A stretch of 64,000 bases of DNA from Avanaerovorax sp964442135 (GTDB lineage Bacteria; Bacillota; Clostridia; Peptostreptococcales; Anaerovoracaceae). This document shows positions 49,753 through 59,080 of the stretch, one piece after another. The notes beneath the pieces are model-generated. The model saw nothing but the letters and a program-made list of their open reading frames with translations, was not told where the DNA came from and ran no database searches. Every line of letters begins with the position of its first letter. Within the stretch, counting starts at the first letter, position 1. The DNA is taken from assembly GCA_964442135.1 (NCBI GenBank), contig CAYTYN010000002.1:31638-95637 (forward strand). The letters run 5' to 3'. The translations under genes and the position numbers were made by a program.

Positions 49753-51132
49753 ATGACAGACATGAAAATCCCTTACAAAATCTATTTAAGCGAAAACGAA
49801 ATGCCCACCCATTACTACAACCTCAGGGCGGACATGAAGAAGAAGCCTGCCCCGCTGATCAATCCGGCAACTATGAAGCCGGCCACGGCAGAGGATCTGT
49901 ACCCGGTCTTCTGCGAAGAGCTGGTGAAGCAGGAGCTGGACGATAACACTGCCTTCTTTGAAATTCCTGAGGAGATACGGGACTTTTACAAGATGTACAG
50001 ACCGGCTCCTCTGGTGAGAGCCTATTGCCTGGAGAAAAAGCTGGAAACCCCTGCTAAGATCTACTATAAATTCGAAGGAAACAATACCAGCGGAAGCCAT
50101 AAGCTGAATTCAGCCATCGCTCAGGCCTACTACGCAAAGAAGCAGGGCCTTAAGGGAGTGACCACCGAGACGGGAGCCGGTCAGTGGGGTACCGCCCTTT
50201 CCATGGCATGCGCCTATCTGGGGCTGGACTGTAGAGTTTTCATGGTAAAATGCTCCTATGAGCAAAAGCTGTTCCGCCGTGAGGTCATGAGAACCTACGG
50301 CGCTTCAGTTACTCCGTCTCCTTCCATGACCACGGAAATCGGAAAGAAGATGAACGAGGAGCATCCGGGAACATCGGGGAGTCTGGGCTGCGCCATCTCA
50401 GAGGCTGTAGAGTCCGCCGTCACTTCCGAGGGATACCGATACGTGCTTGGAAGCGTTCTCAGCCAGGTGCTTCTCCATCAGAGCATAATAGGTCTGGAGA
50501 CAAAGACGGCGATGGATAAGTACGGCATAGTTCCCGACATTATCATCGGCAGCGCCGGCGGCGGCTCTAATCTTGGCGGACTTATCGCTCCGTTTATGGG
50601 TGAGAAGCTTAGAGGTGAAAAGAATTACAGAATCATAGCTGTAGAACCTGCCTCCTGCCCCAGCTTTACCCGAGGAAGATACGCCTACGACTTCTGCGAC
50701 ACGGGCAAGATCTGTCCTTTCGCCAAAATGTATACTCTGGGATGTGATTTCATCCCATCGGCAAACCACGCGGGGGGCCTCAGATACCACGGCATGAGTC
50801 CTGTTCTGTCTGAGCTTTACGATCAGGGACTTATGGAAGCCAGAAGCGAGATACAGACCGACGTGTTCAGAGCGGCTGAAGAATTCGCGAGAGCGGAAGG
50901 TACCCTTCCGGCTCCTGAGAGCAGCCATGCCATAAAGGTTGCCATAGACGAAGCCCTTAAGTGCAAGGAAACCGGTGAGGAAAAGACCATCCTATTCGGG
51001 CTTACGGGAACCGGATATTTCGATCTTACGGCTTACGAGCAGTTCAACAACGGAACTATGACAGACCACATCCCTACAGATGAGGAGCTGGACGCCGGCT
51101 TTGCCGGACTTCCGGAAATAAACATAGAATAG
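49753..51132 (+). CDS. trpB: Tryptophan synthase beta subunit-like protein, TrpB2 type
   Basis: A 459-residue fold-type II PLP enzyme. The PLP lysine is Lys117 in NTSGSHKLNSA, GAGQWGTALS follows, and SAGGGSNLGG binds the PLP phosphate. The long N-terminus and EGNNTSGSHK form are typical of TrpB2, which joins indole and serine to tryptophan without TrpA. No trpA or other trp gene is near. Control by a Trp T-box supports a role in making or salvaging tryptophan. Confidence 0.94.
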   Translation: MTDMKIPYKIYLSENEMPTHYYNLRADMKKKPAPLINPATMKPATAEDLYPVFCEELVKQELDDNTAFFEIPEEIRDFYKMYRPAPLVRAYCLEKKLETPAKIYYKFEGNNTSGSHKLNSAIAQAYYAKKQGLKGVTTETGAGQWGTALSMACAYLGLDCRVFMVKCSYEQKLFRREVMRTYGASVTPSPSMTTEIGKKMNEEHPGTSGSLGCAISEAVESAVTSEGYRYVLGSVLSQVLLHQSIIGLETKTAMDKYGIVPDIIIGSAGGGSNLGGLIAPFMGEKLRGEKNYRIIAVEPASCPSFTRGRYAYDFCDTGKICPFAKMYTLGCDFIPSANHAGGLRYHGMSPVLSELYDQGLMEARSEIQTDVFRAAEEFARAEGTLPAPESSHAIKVAIDEALKCKETGEEKTILFGLTGTGYFDLTAYEQFNNGTMTDHIPTDEELDAGFAGLPEINIE

Positions 51133-51148
51133 AAAATGCCCATATGAA

Positions 51149-51198
51149 AACAGGCTGCCCTAAGGAAGATAAACGAATTTCCTTACGGGCAGCCTGTT
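51149..51198. terminator. Bidirectional terminator between trpB2 and oppF
   Basis: AACAGGCTGCCC with AAGGAA and, after a loop, TTCCTT with GGGCAGCCTGTT form a long stem. On the minus strand it is followed by TTTTC. It serves the convergent trpB2 and opp transcripts. Confidence 0.8.
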
Positions 51199-51201
51199 AG
51201 G

Positions 51202-52185
51202 TTATTTATCCATCAAATGGCAAGCGACGAATCTGCCCGGCTCAATTTCCTTTAAAGCCGGTGATTCCTGAGCGCACCTTTCCGCAGCGTACGGGCATCT
51301 GGTTCTGAAATGACATCCGCTCGGCGGATTTACAGGACTCGGTATCTCACTGGTCAGCATGTTCTTCGCTTCCTTCCTTCTCTCCGGATCCGGAATCGGC
51401 ACCGCTTCAAGAAGGAACTTAGTATATGGATGGAGAGGATTCGCATATATGTCTCTGGTGACTCCCAGCTCGCAAACCTTTCCAAGGAACATGACGCACA
51501 CCCGGTCTGACAGATATCTCACTACCGACAGATCGTGGGAAATGAACATGTAGGTCAGGTTCATTTCCGCCTGGAGATCTCCAAGCAGGTTCAGTATCTG
51601 AGACTGGATGGATACGTCCAGAGCTGATACCGGTTCGTCGCAGATCACCAGTCTGGGGTTAAGAGCCAGAGCTCTGGCTATGCTGACCCTCTGCCTCTGT
51701 CCTCCTGAGAACTGATGAGGGTACCTGTTCATGAATTCAGCCCTTATTCCCGTCTTTTTCAGAAGGTCAGCGATCCTTTCCTCCATCTCTCCTTTATCGG
51801 AGTACATGTTATGGGTCACCATAGGCTCTGCGATTATGTCCTTTATCTTCAGCCTTGGGTTCAAGGACGCGAAGGGATCCTGGAATACCATCTGCATCTG
51901 CTTTCTCATCTGTCGGAGCTCTTCCTCTTTAAGGCTGTTAAGCTCTACTCCGTCAAAGATAACCTCGCCCTTTGTGGCGTCCAGAAGCCTGAGCACCAGT
52001 CTGCCTAAAGTGGATTTCCCGCATCCTGACTCGCCTACCACCCCTAAGGTTTCACCTTCGTATACGTTAAGGGTTACGTCGGTTACAGCGTGTACGGTGG
52101 CCTTGTTCTTCCCCCAGGCGCCGGATTTGGTCTTGAATTTCTTCGTCAGATCCCTCGTCTCGACCAGAACTTTTCTATTTTCCAC
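51202..52185 (-). CDS. oppF: Oligopeptide ABC transporter ATP-binding protein OppF
   Basis: A 327-residue ABC ATPase. Walker A GESGCGKST, Q-loop VFQDPFASLNPR, signature FSGGQRQRVSIARAL and Walker B LVICDEPVSALD are present, and the C-terminal oligopeptide/dipeptide domain has CPYAAERC. It is the last gene of the opp operon and overlaps oppD by 11 bases. Substrates are di- or oligopeptides by family. Confidence 0.95.
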   Translation of the reverse strand: MENRKVLVETRDLTKKFKTKSGAWGKNKATVHAVTDVTLNVYEGETLGVVGESGCGKSTLGRLVLRLLDATKGEVIFDGVELNSLKEEELRQMRKQMQMVFQDPFASLNPRLKIKDIIAEPMVTHNMYSDKGEMEERIADLLKKTGIRAEFMNRYPHQFSGGQRQRVSIARALALNPRLVICDEPVSALDVSIQSQILNLLGDLQAEMNLTYMFISHDLSVVRYLSDRVCVMFLGKVCELGVTRDIYANPLHPYTKFLLEAVPIPDPERRKEAKNMLTSEIPSPVNPPSGCHFRTRCPYAAERCAQESPALKEIEPGRFVACHLMDK

Positions 52186-53170
52186 TTTCCATCACCTCCT
52201 TGTTGTAGAGGAAACACCTAACCTTATGACCGTCCTCCAGTTCATAAAGATCAGGCTGGAACATGGTGCAGACCTTCATCGCTTTATCGCAGCGAGGGCA
52301 AAATCTACAGCCCTTAGGCAGGTTTAACAGGTTAGGCACTATGCCCTTTATGGTGTAGAGGTGGGTTTTGACCTCTGTCATTTTCGGTATTGCGTTCATA
52401 AGGCCGTAGGTATACGGATGGAGAGGGTTCTTAAACAGCTCTCTAACCGGCGCTTCTTCCATTATCTTTCCCGCATACATTACGTACACGTAATCGCAGG
52501 ATTCGGCGACTACACCCAGGTTGTGGGTTATCATTATTACAGCCGTTCCCACTTCCTTCTGAAGCTGATTCATGAGATAGAGAATCTGAGCCTCTATGGT
52601 AACGTCCAGAGCAGTAGTAGGCTCATCGGCTATCATCAGCTCCGGATTGCATATCATAGCCATGGCTATCATGACCCTCTGCCGCAGTCCGCCTGAAAGC
52701 TGATGAGGATATACGCCGAACCTTTTCTCCGCTTCAGGAATTCCCACCTTTGTGAACATCTCTATGGTCTTAGCCTTTGCCTCCTCCCTGCTGATGTTCT
52801 GATGAGTAACGAGGGCTTCCACCACCTGCTTTCCTATAGGGTAAACCGGATTCAGAGCAGTCATAGGCTCCTGGAATATCATGGATATGCGGTTTCCCCT
52901 TATATCGTTTATTTCCTTTTTATTCAACTTCAGGAGATCTTCGCCGTTCAGCTTGATGGTTCCATCGACTACCCGCCCGGGCTTCTTCAAAAGCTGCATG
53001 ACCGACATGGCTGTCATGCTCTTTCCGCATCCGGATTCACCTACCAAGCCGACCGCTTCGCCCTTGCGGACGGTAATGTCCACGCCGTCCACCGCCGGCA
53101 CTATTCCCTTTGATGTGAAGAACTGAGTCTTAAGACCTCTAATTTCGAATATGCTATCGTTTTTTACCAT
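52175..53170 (-). CDS. oppD: Oligopeptide ABC transporter ATP-binding protein OppD
   Basis: A 331-residue ABC ATPase with Walker A GESGCGKSMTA, Q-loop IFQEPMTALNPV, signature LSGGLRQRVMIAMAM and Walker B LMIADEPTTALD. The C-terminal part carries cysteines (CRFCPRCDKAMKVC) of the type that holds an iron-sulfur cluster in some OppD/DppD proteins. It pairs with OppF to drive peptide import. Confidence 0.95.
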   Translation of the reverse strand: MVKNDSIFEIRGLKTQFFTSKGIVPAVDGVDITVRKGEAVGLVGESGCGKSMTAMSVMQLLKKPGRVVDGTIKLNGEDLLKLNKKEINDIRGNRISMIFQEPMTALNPVYPIGKQVVEALVTHQNISREEAKAKTIEMFTKVGIPEAEKRFGVYPHQLSGGLRQRVMIAMAMICNPELMIADEPTTALDVTIEAQILYLMNQLQKEVGTAVIMITHNLGVVAESCDYVYVMYAGKIMEEAPVRELFKNPLHPYTYGLMNAIPKMTEVKTHLYTIKGIVPNLLNLPKGCRFCPRCDKAMKVCTMFQPDLYELEDGHKVRCFLYNKEVMESGK

Positions 53171-53185
53171 AAAATCACCGCCTTA

Positions 53186-54175
53186 TCAGTTCTTCAGGGA
53201 AGGATCCAGCTTATCTCTAAGGGCGTCGCCTAAGAAGTTAAACGCCACAACCAAGAGCAGTATGGCTACGCCGGGAGCAAGGGTAGCTACAGGCGTCATC
53301 TGGAGGTACTGCTTGGATTCGTATACCATAAGACCCCAGCTGGTCGAAGGCGGCTGTGCGCCTATTCCCAGAAATGAAAGGCTGGATTCCGCCAGGATGT
53401 TCCCCGGTACATTCATAGTGAAGAGGACTATCATAGTCGGCACGCAGTTGGGAAGAATGTGCCTGCGGATTATGGTGCGCCTCTTAACTCCTATGGACGT
53501 GGCCGCTTCTACGTACTCTTTTTCCCTGAGGACGAGCACTTCAGATCTTACTACACGGGCCGTCCCTGCCCAGCCTACCACGCTGAGGGCGGTGAATATG
53601 GTCAAAAGTCCGTTTCCAAGGGTATATGATACGAGCATTGCCAACAGCATGGAAGGGAACGCCATAAGTATGTCCGCCAGCCTCATTATTGCGGAGTCGA
53701 TTTTTCCTCCGTAGAAGCCTGCTATGAGTCCCAGACATGTTCCGATGGTCATGGATATTATGGTGGGGAATATACCTATGAGGAGAGATACTCTTCCTCC
53801 GTAGAGCATACGGCTGAGAACGTCTCTGCCGAAGTTATCCGTCCCTAAGAGGTAGTCGAGAGACGGACCCTCCAGTCTGCGGGTAAGATCCTGAGTATAC
53901 GGATCATGAGGCGCCACTATAGGCGCCAGCACCGTAACTATTACGAACAGGATAATCACTATGGCGGATACGAGAGCAAGCTTATTGTTCTTGAACATGG
54001 ATATTATCTGCTCTCTTATAGTTTCGTCGGGGGCGATCTCCGATTCGGCTTCCGATTCCACCTCCACCGGTTTCGTCGCATCCTCAGGAATCCAGTCCGT
54101 ACCTTCCATGGAAAATCCGCTGACTATTTTCTCTGCTGCCAGATCGGCAGCTCTGTTTAATTTCTTTGATGTCAT
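53186..54175 (-). CDS. oppC: Oligopeptide ABC transporter permease OppC
   Basis: A 329-residue permease with a long N-terminal cytoplasmic stretch, six helices and the coupling motif EAATSIGVKRRTIIRRHILPN. OppC_N precedes the BPD_transp_1 domain (GTDNFGRDVLSRMLYG). It pairs with OppB. Confidence 0.94.
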   Translation of the reverse strand: MTSKKLNRAADLAAEKIVSGFSMEGTDWIPEDATKPVEVESEAESEIAPDETIREQIISMFKNNKLALVSAIVIILFVIVTVLAPIVAPHDPYTQDLTRRLEGPSLDYLLGTDNFGRDVLSRMLYGGRVSLLIGIFPTIISMTIGTCLGLIAGFYGGKIDSAIMRLADILMAFPSMLLAMLVSYTLGNGLLTIFTALSVVGWAGTARVVRSEVLVLREKEYVEAATSIGVKRRTIIRRHILPNCVPTMIVLFTMNVPGNILAESSLSFLGIGAQPPSTSWGLMVYESKQYLQMTPVATLAPGVAILLLVVAFNFLGDALRDKLDPSLKN

Positions 54176-54186
54176 GGTCTGCCTCC

Positions 54187-55107
54187 CTATTGTTCACGGA
54201 TCTTCGGATCAAGGAACGAATATAGTATATCCGCCACCATATTTCCGATTATGATGATCATGGTCGAAAATATTACTGACCCCTGAAGCAGAGGCATATC
54301 TCGCGTATTTACGGCAGACACCATGAGCACTCCGATTCCGCCGATACCGAATACGGATTCAGTAATCACGGCTCCCGACAGGAGGCTGGCAAACTGCATC
54401 GCCATCATGGTAACTACCGGAATCATCGCGTTCTTAAGTCCATGCTTTACTACGACCCGACCTTCGTTCAGGCCTTTTGCCCTTGCCGTCCTTATATAGT
54501 CGTTTTCCATTATTCCGAGGAGACTGGATCTGGTCAGTCTGGCTATACTTCCTGATGACGTCCAGCCTAAGATGACCGCCGGCAGTATCATGTGAGCAGG
54601 GGTGGAATATCCGGATATAGGAAGCCATCCTAAGGTATAGCCGAATATGAACTGAAGAAGCATTGCTCCCCAGAATACCGGAAGGGATATTCCTACAAGA
54701 GAGAAGCCCATGAGGAATCTGTCCAACAGGGTGTCCTTTTTAATAGCGGAAACGATACCGGCAAATATACCTATGGTCCACGATACCAGCGCTGAAGTGA
54801 TAGCAAGCTTTACAGTATTCGGGAACGCAGTGGTGATCAGCGTTGTAATAGGCCTGCCCAGCTTATACGACGTCCCCAGATCCCCCTGCAATGCGTTTAT
54901 AATATAATCTATGAATCTTTTCCATAAAGGGTCGTTAAGACCCATCTGCTCCGAAACTCTTTCTATTACGTCCATGCTGGCGTGTTCGCCCATCATTACC
55001 GCTATGGGGTTTCCCGGCAGGACCTGAAGCATCAGAAAGACCACGAGAATTACGGCAATCATCAGAGGTATGGATATCAGGATTCGCTTAATGATAAATT
55101 TAAGCAT
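54187..55107 (-). CDS. oppB: Oligopeptide ABC transporter permease OppB
   Basis: A 306-residue permease with six helices, starting MLKFIIKRILISIPLM, and the coupling motif RTARAKGLNEGRVVVKHGLKNAM. It is 146 bases after oppA; the gap holds a hairpin (55156-55192) that may let the binding protein be made in excess. Confidence 0.94.
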   Translation of the reverse strand: MLKFIIKRILISIPLMIAVILVVFLMLQVLPGNPIAVMMGEHASMDVIERVSEQMGLNDPLWKRFIDYIINALQGDLGTSYKLGRPITTLITTAFPNTVKLAITSALVSWTIGIFAGIVSAIKKDTLLDRFLMGFSLVGISLPVFWGAMLLQFIFGYTLGWLPISGYSTPAHMILPAVILGWTSSGSIARLTRSSLLGIMENDYIRTARAKGLNEGRVVVKHGLKNAMIPVVTMMAMQFASLLSGAVITESVFGIGGIGVLMVSAVNTRDMPLLQGSVIFSTMIIIIGNMVADILYSFLDPKIREQ

Positions 55108-55155
55108 GTCATTCTTCCTTTCAATCTCTTTCCCAGCTTTCCGGATACCAACTAA

Positions 55156-55192
55156 TTAAGGGATTACCTCGCTTGTAACGGTAATCCCTTAA
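55156..55192 (-). terminator. 13-bp hairpin between oppA and oppB (partial terminator/stabiliser)
   Basis: TTAAGGGATTACC and GGTAATCCCTTAA form a perfect stem with an 11-base loop; downstream on the minus strand is T-rich but lacks a full T-run. Such hairpins often lower permease expression relative to the binding protein. Confidence 0.65.
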
Positions 55193-55253
55193 ATATTGTC
55201 ATCACTACTAGCTAAGGTTATTTCTTATCATTCTTTGGATTAAGAACCGGTCT

Positions 55254-56927
55254 CTACTCACTATACAGCTCCAGCTCAACACCGTAGTAGCAGCAGTCGC
55301 CGTATCCGGCCCAATGAGGAACGAAGTTCTTAACTCTGTCCTGAACAACTCTTATTTTCACTGAATGCCAAAGCGGTATCCAAGCTGCGTCTTCCTGGAT
55401 AACCAGCTCTTCAAGATCCTGGTATTCCTGAATTCTCGCTTCAGTATCGGTCATATACCTTGCAGCTTCAATTCTGGCAATAGCCTCCGTATTGTAATAG
55501 TTAAAGGATCTGGTTACCGTAGATGCCGACGAGAAGAATGTGTAGATAAAGTTATCCGGGTCGTTTATATCGGCATACCACGTAGAGATGTACATAGGAA
55601 GCTCTCCCGTAGCACGTATATCATACCATGAAGCCTCATCCATCTGCTCGATGGTTACATTAACTCCGATTGCCGCAAACTGCTGCTGGATTATCTGAAC
55701 CAAATTCTGGCTGTCAGTCGTAGTCGTAGCTATGACCATGTCGAATCCGTCAGGATATCCGGCTTCTGCCAGCAGCTCCATCGCCGCTTCAGGATCATAT
55801 GGAATTTCCGCCAGATCCTCGTTGTATCCTACAAGTCCCTCCGGATATATTCCGTTAGCCGGAACAGCCGTACCCGAATATATCTCTTCGATTATGGTTT
55901 CTTTATCTATTGCCATCTGAAGAGCTTGTCTTACTCTTACGTCGTCAAAAGGTTCGATGTTCTCATTGATGGAAAGATAGGTAACGCCGAGCAGGGTCTT
56001 ATAAACCAGATTATCGGACCATTCCTCAGACTCCTGATATTCAGGAATGAGGTCTCTCGCATTATCAAGGTCGAATATATCGATCTGTCCCGACTCGAAC
56101 AGCATTCTCTGTGTATCAGCATCAGGTACTATCTTAACGAGAATACCGTCTATTGCAGGCGCTCCCTGCCAGTAGTCAGGATTCGCTTCCATGTAAACGT
56201 ATTCGTTGAGAACCCACTCTGAGAGTATGAAAGGTCCACATCCAACGGTGTACTCCGGATCATTTCCGAACAAGCTGACGCTCGGACCACCGCCGGCCTC
56301 ATCAGCTATGTCTCCGGCTTCTCTGTTAAGGATGGACCATCCGGGTACGCTGAGTATCGCCAGGAAAGGAGCGTATGCTTCTTCAAGGATGATATCGAAA
56401 TTATAATCGTCGTAGATTACGATACCTATGCCTTCTACTGTCTCCGTATTTCCATCCAGAACATCCTGAGCGCCGGCTATCATATCCATCCAGCTTGTAT
56501 TCAGAGCAGCCCTCTCCGGATCGAGCATACTGTCGACTGTGTAGAGGACATCATCTGAAGTGAGAGGCTCTCCGTTGGTGAACTCCACTCCTTCTCTGAG
56601 CTTGAAGGAGTAAGTCAAGCCGTCGTCAGATATCTCCCAGGACTCCGCCAATCCGGCAACTGTTTCCAGATTCCCGTCTTCATCGGCTTCTGTCTTCGTC
56701 AGGGTGTCGTATACGTTAAGGTGAATAATGTAGTCAGCTGAGGTCTGTCTCGGATCTCCCGACTCAGGCTCGGCGCTATAGGTGATTCTTATAACATTCT
56801 CACCAAATCCGTCGTCATAGGTTACCCCACCTGACTCGCTGCTGCTACTACTACCGCCACAGCCGGCCAAAACAGTCGTTGCTAATATGACTGTGGAGAG
56901 TAGGGTTGCCAATAACTTCTTTTTCAT
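55254..56927 (-). CDS. oppA: Oligopeptide-binding lipoprotein OppA (SBP family 5)
   Basis: A 557-residue extracellular binding protein. The signal peptide MKKKLLATLL leads to a lipobox with Cys23 (VLAGCGG), then a Ser-rich linker and the SBP_bac_5 fold (DPRQTSADYIIHLNVYDTL, SLKLREGVEFTNGEPLT-type block). It delivers peptides to OppBC. The ATG at 56927 is chosen because AAAGGAGG lies six bases upstream; an open frame extends 24 codons further without a ribosome site. A sigma-54-like GG-N10-GC element lies 70 bases upstream. Confidence 0.95.
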   Translation of the reverse strand: MKKKLLATLLSTVILATTVLAGCGGSSSSSESGGVTYDDGFGENVIRITYSAEPESGDPRQTSADYIIHLNVYDTLTKTEADEDGNLETVAGLAESWEISDDGLTYSFKLREGVEFTNGEPLTSDDVLYTVDSMLDPERAALNTSWMDMIAGAQDVLDGNTETVEGIGIVIYDDYNFDIILEEAYAPFLAILSVPGWSILNREAGDIADEAGGGPSVSLFGNDPEYTVGCGPFILSEWVLNEYVYMEANPDYWQGAPAIDGILVKIVPDADTQRMLFESGQIDIFDLDNARDLIPEYQESEEWSDNLVYKTLLGVTYLSINENIEPFDDVRVRQALQMAIDKETIIEEIYSGTAVPANGIYPEGLVGYNEDLAEIPYDPEAAMELLAEAGYPDGFDMVIATTTTDSQNLVQIIQQQFAAIGVNVTIEQMDEASWYDIRATGELPMYISTWYADINDPDNFIYTFFSSASTVTRSFNYYNTEAIARIEAARYMTDTEARIQEYQDLEELVIQEDAAWIPLWHSVKIRVVQDRVKNFVPHWAGYGDCCYYGVELELYSE

Positions 56928-56995
56928 CTTTTTCCTCCTTTGCAAGATTTTATACGTTCTTACTTTGTATGACGTAAGCCGTCGCATATTAACAA

Positions 56996-57009
56996 GCAAA
57001 TCTTATGCC
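56996..57009 (-). promoter_or_regulatory. Possible sigma-54 promoter of opp
   Basis: GGCATAAGATTTGCT on the minus strand has GG and GC exactly ten bases apart and matches TTGCT at -12 and GGCA at -24. No good sigma-A promoter is visible for oppA. Upstream bases hold TTAACTCCCAGTTAA and a tandem GCTAATGG, possible activator sites. Confidence 0.35.
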
Positions 57010-57158
57010 GATTCATCAAAATGGGTATTTTCCAACGATTCCACTTATTCGCGCTAATGGGCTAATGGGTTTAACTCCCAGTTAATAGGATTTTTCTGTA
57101 ATTTCATCCCATTATTCCCCTTAAACCTATGATACCGTATCTGTGGGTGAAGCCCTTT

Positions 57159-57674
57159 CTAACAGCCGAGAGCCTCCACGATCCGCTCTACCACAGCTTC
57201 CACGGTGCAGTCGTCCCCCTTCACCCTGATATCGCACTGGGCTTCGTACAAAGGGGTTCTCATGTCATAGAGATCATCCAGAGTCTGGCCTGCCCCCAGG
57301 GTGACGCCTCTGGTCTTTAAGTTGTTCAGTCTCTTCTTTACGGTGTCCAGGGTTATCTCCAGATAGACGATGATCCCCCCGTCATTTCTGAACCTTTCAA
57401 AGACCTCCGGAAAGTAAATTGCGCTGCCGCCTGTGGCTATAACGGTGTTCTCCGCTTCCACACCCAGCACGACAGATCTTTCAACCTGATGAAAGTAATC
57501 ATTGCCCTTTTCGTTTATTATCTCCTGGAGAGGCTTCCCCTCTCGCTGTTCTATAAGGTCGTCCGTATCTGTGAAGCTTTTGCCGAGAGCCTCGGCAAGC
57601 TTTACGCCTATTGTGCTCTTGCCCGACGAGGGCATTCCGATCAAAATAATATTTCCGCTCTTTCTGCAAGCCAT
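57159..57674 (-). CDS. aroK: Shikimate kinase
   Basis: A 171-residue P-loop kinase that phosphorylates shikimate in aromatic amino-acid synthesis. Walker A GMPSSGKST is at 13-21, DTDDLIEQREG binds substrate, and ATGGSAIYF is the GG motif. The LID region has LGAGQTLDDLYDMRTPLY. It stands alone from other aro genes, after scpB. Confidence 0.93.
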   Translation of the reverse strand: MACRKSGNIILIGMPSSGKSTIGVKLAEALGKSFTDTDDLIEQREGKPLQEIINEKGNDYFHQVERSVVLGVEAENTVIATGGSAIYFPEVFERFRNDGGIIVYLEITLDTVKKRLNNLKTRGVTLGAGQTLDDLYDMRTPLYEAQCDIRVKGDDCTVEAVVERIVEALGC

Positions 57675-57729
57675 GTACTGTCTACCTCCTCATACTCACC
57701 ATCAGGTATCTCGAGCCGGTTCTTCCTTA

Positions 57730-58323
57730 TTAAACGTATTCATCATTAACCTCCGGAAACTTGATCTGCTCGCTCTCTTCCTCCTCGTCGTCTGAAACGA
57801 ATGCCCCTTCCGGATCGTTTATCTCCGGAAGGTCCTTGAGAGTGCTGAATCCGAATTGTTTCAGGAACTTGTCTGTGGTGCCGTAGAGTATAGGCCGTCC
57901 TACCGCTTCGGATCTGCCTTTTTCCTCTATCAGCTCCTTTCCCATCAGGCCATCTATGACCCTGTCGCCTTTGACTCCTCTGATAGAATCGATCTCAGCC
58001 TTTGTCACAGGCTGTTTATACGCTATTATAGCCAGAACCTCCAGAGCCGACTGAGAAAGCCTCCTCACCCTTGTGGGAGTGCAAAGCTTCTCGATAAAGG
58101 GTGCGTTTTCCGGCCTGGTGGCAAACTGAAAGCTCTTCTCCACCTGCCTTATCATTATACCTCTCTCCTGCTCATCGTATTCCTGCTTAAGCTCCATAAG
58201 GTAGTCGTAGGCATCCTCTCCGGAAATATTACATACCTCTGCCGCCGTCTTAGCGTCGAGAGGCTGACCCCAGATATACATCATGGATTCCAGAGCGGAT
58301 TTAATAGTCTTTTTGCTGTTCAT
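57730..58323 (-). CDS. scpB: Segregation and condensation protein B
   Basis: A 197-residue winged-helix kleisin-associated subunit of the SMC-ScpAB complex, which compacts and separates chromosomes. SALEVLAIIAYKQPVTKAEI and GRPILYGTTDKFLKQFG are signatures. The ATG at 58323 lies inside the end of scpA, with GAGGAG upstream; the longer open frame lies wholly within scpA. Confidence 0.95.
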   Translation of the reverse strand: MNSKKTIKSALESMMYIWGQPLDAKTAAEVCNISGEDAYDYLMELKQEYDEQERGIMIRQVEKSFQFATRPENAPFIEKLCTPTRVRRLSQSALEVLAIIAYKQPVTKAEIDSIRGVKGDRVIDGLMGKELIEEKGRSEAVGRPILYGTTDKFLKQFGFSTLKDLPEINDPEGAFVSDDEEEESEQIKFPEVNDEYV

Positions 58324-59080
58324 CCTCTGCGTTCTCCTCGTCTGCGGGGAAAATCCAGATATCCGAATAGAGATAGTCCTGCTTTGCATTGATGATCCGG
58401 TCTCTCACCATCTGCAGCACCGATACAAAGCTTACGGCTATGTCGTATTTGTCCTTGCCGTTTCTCAGGGTATCTGTGAAGCTTATGCCTCCGCTGCCCC
58501 TTTTGACAGCCATAGAAAGCCTTTCCCCTATAATATTCATTCGGTCTTCTATGGTAGCCCGGTCTCTCTCTACTCTGGAATATCTCTCCTTCACCTCTTC
58601 GGCTCTCTGCTTTCTCTCTAAAAAAAGCTCAAAGGCCGAGGCGAACCGGTCTATGCTCAGCATGAGCAGTTCATCCGGATTTTCCGTGTATCGGGAAATA
58701 TCCTCCTGCGGTTTTTCGTAGATCAACGAGGCCATCGCCTCACGTTCCCTCAGCATATGAGCGCACCCTTTAAACCGCTTATACTCTATAAGCTTTTCCA
58801 CCAGGGCGCTCCGAGGATCCTCCTCCTGTTCTTCCGTTCCCTCCGGCTTCGCCTTCGGCAGTATCATTCTGGACTTTATATCGATGAGAGTGGCTGCCAG
58901 CACCATAAACTCAACGGCTGCTGAAACGTCTACTCTCTTCATCTCGTTTACGTATTCCATGTACTGCTCTGTGATCTCCGATATCTGTATATCGTAAATG
59001 TTCATTCGGGCGTTCTCTATGAGGTACACCAGCAGGTCAAAAGGGCCTTCGAAGCTGCGGAGCCTCACCTTGTAGCTCAT
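58301..59080 (-). CDS. scpA: Segregation and condensation protein A
   Basis: A 259-residue kleisin. The N-terminal part (VRLRSFEGPFDLLVYLIENARMNIYDI) and ATLIDIKSRMILP are typical, with a C-terminal winged helix that binds the SMC head. It overlaps scpB by 23 bases and the EamA gene by four. Confidence 0.96.
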   Translation of the reverse strand: MSYKVRLRSFEGPFDLLVYLIENARMNIYDIQISEITEQYMEYVNEMKRVDVSAAVEFMVLAATLIDIKSRMILPKAKPEGTEEQEEDPRSALVEKLIEYKRFKGCAHMLREREAMASLIYEKPQEDISRYTENPDELLMLSIDRFASAFELFLERKQRAEEVKERYSRVERDRATIEDRMNIIGERLSMAVKRGSGGISFTDTLRNGKDKYDIAVSFVSVLQMVRDRIINAKQDYLYSDIWIFPADEENAEDEQQKDY

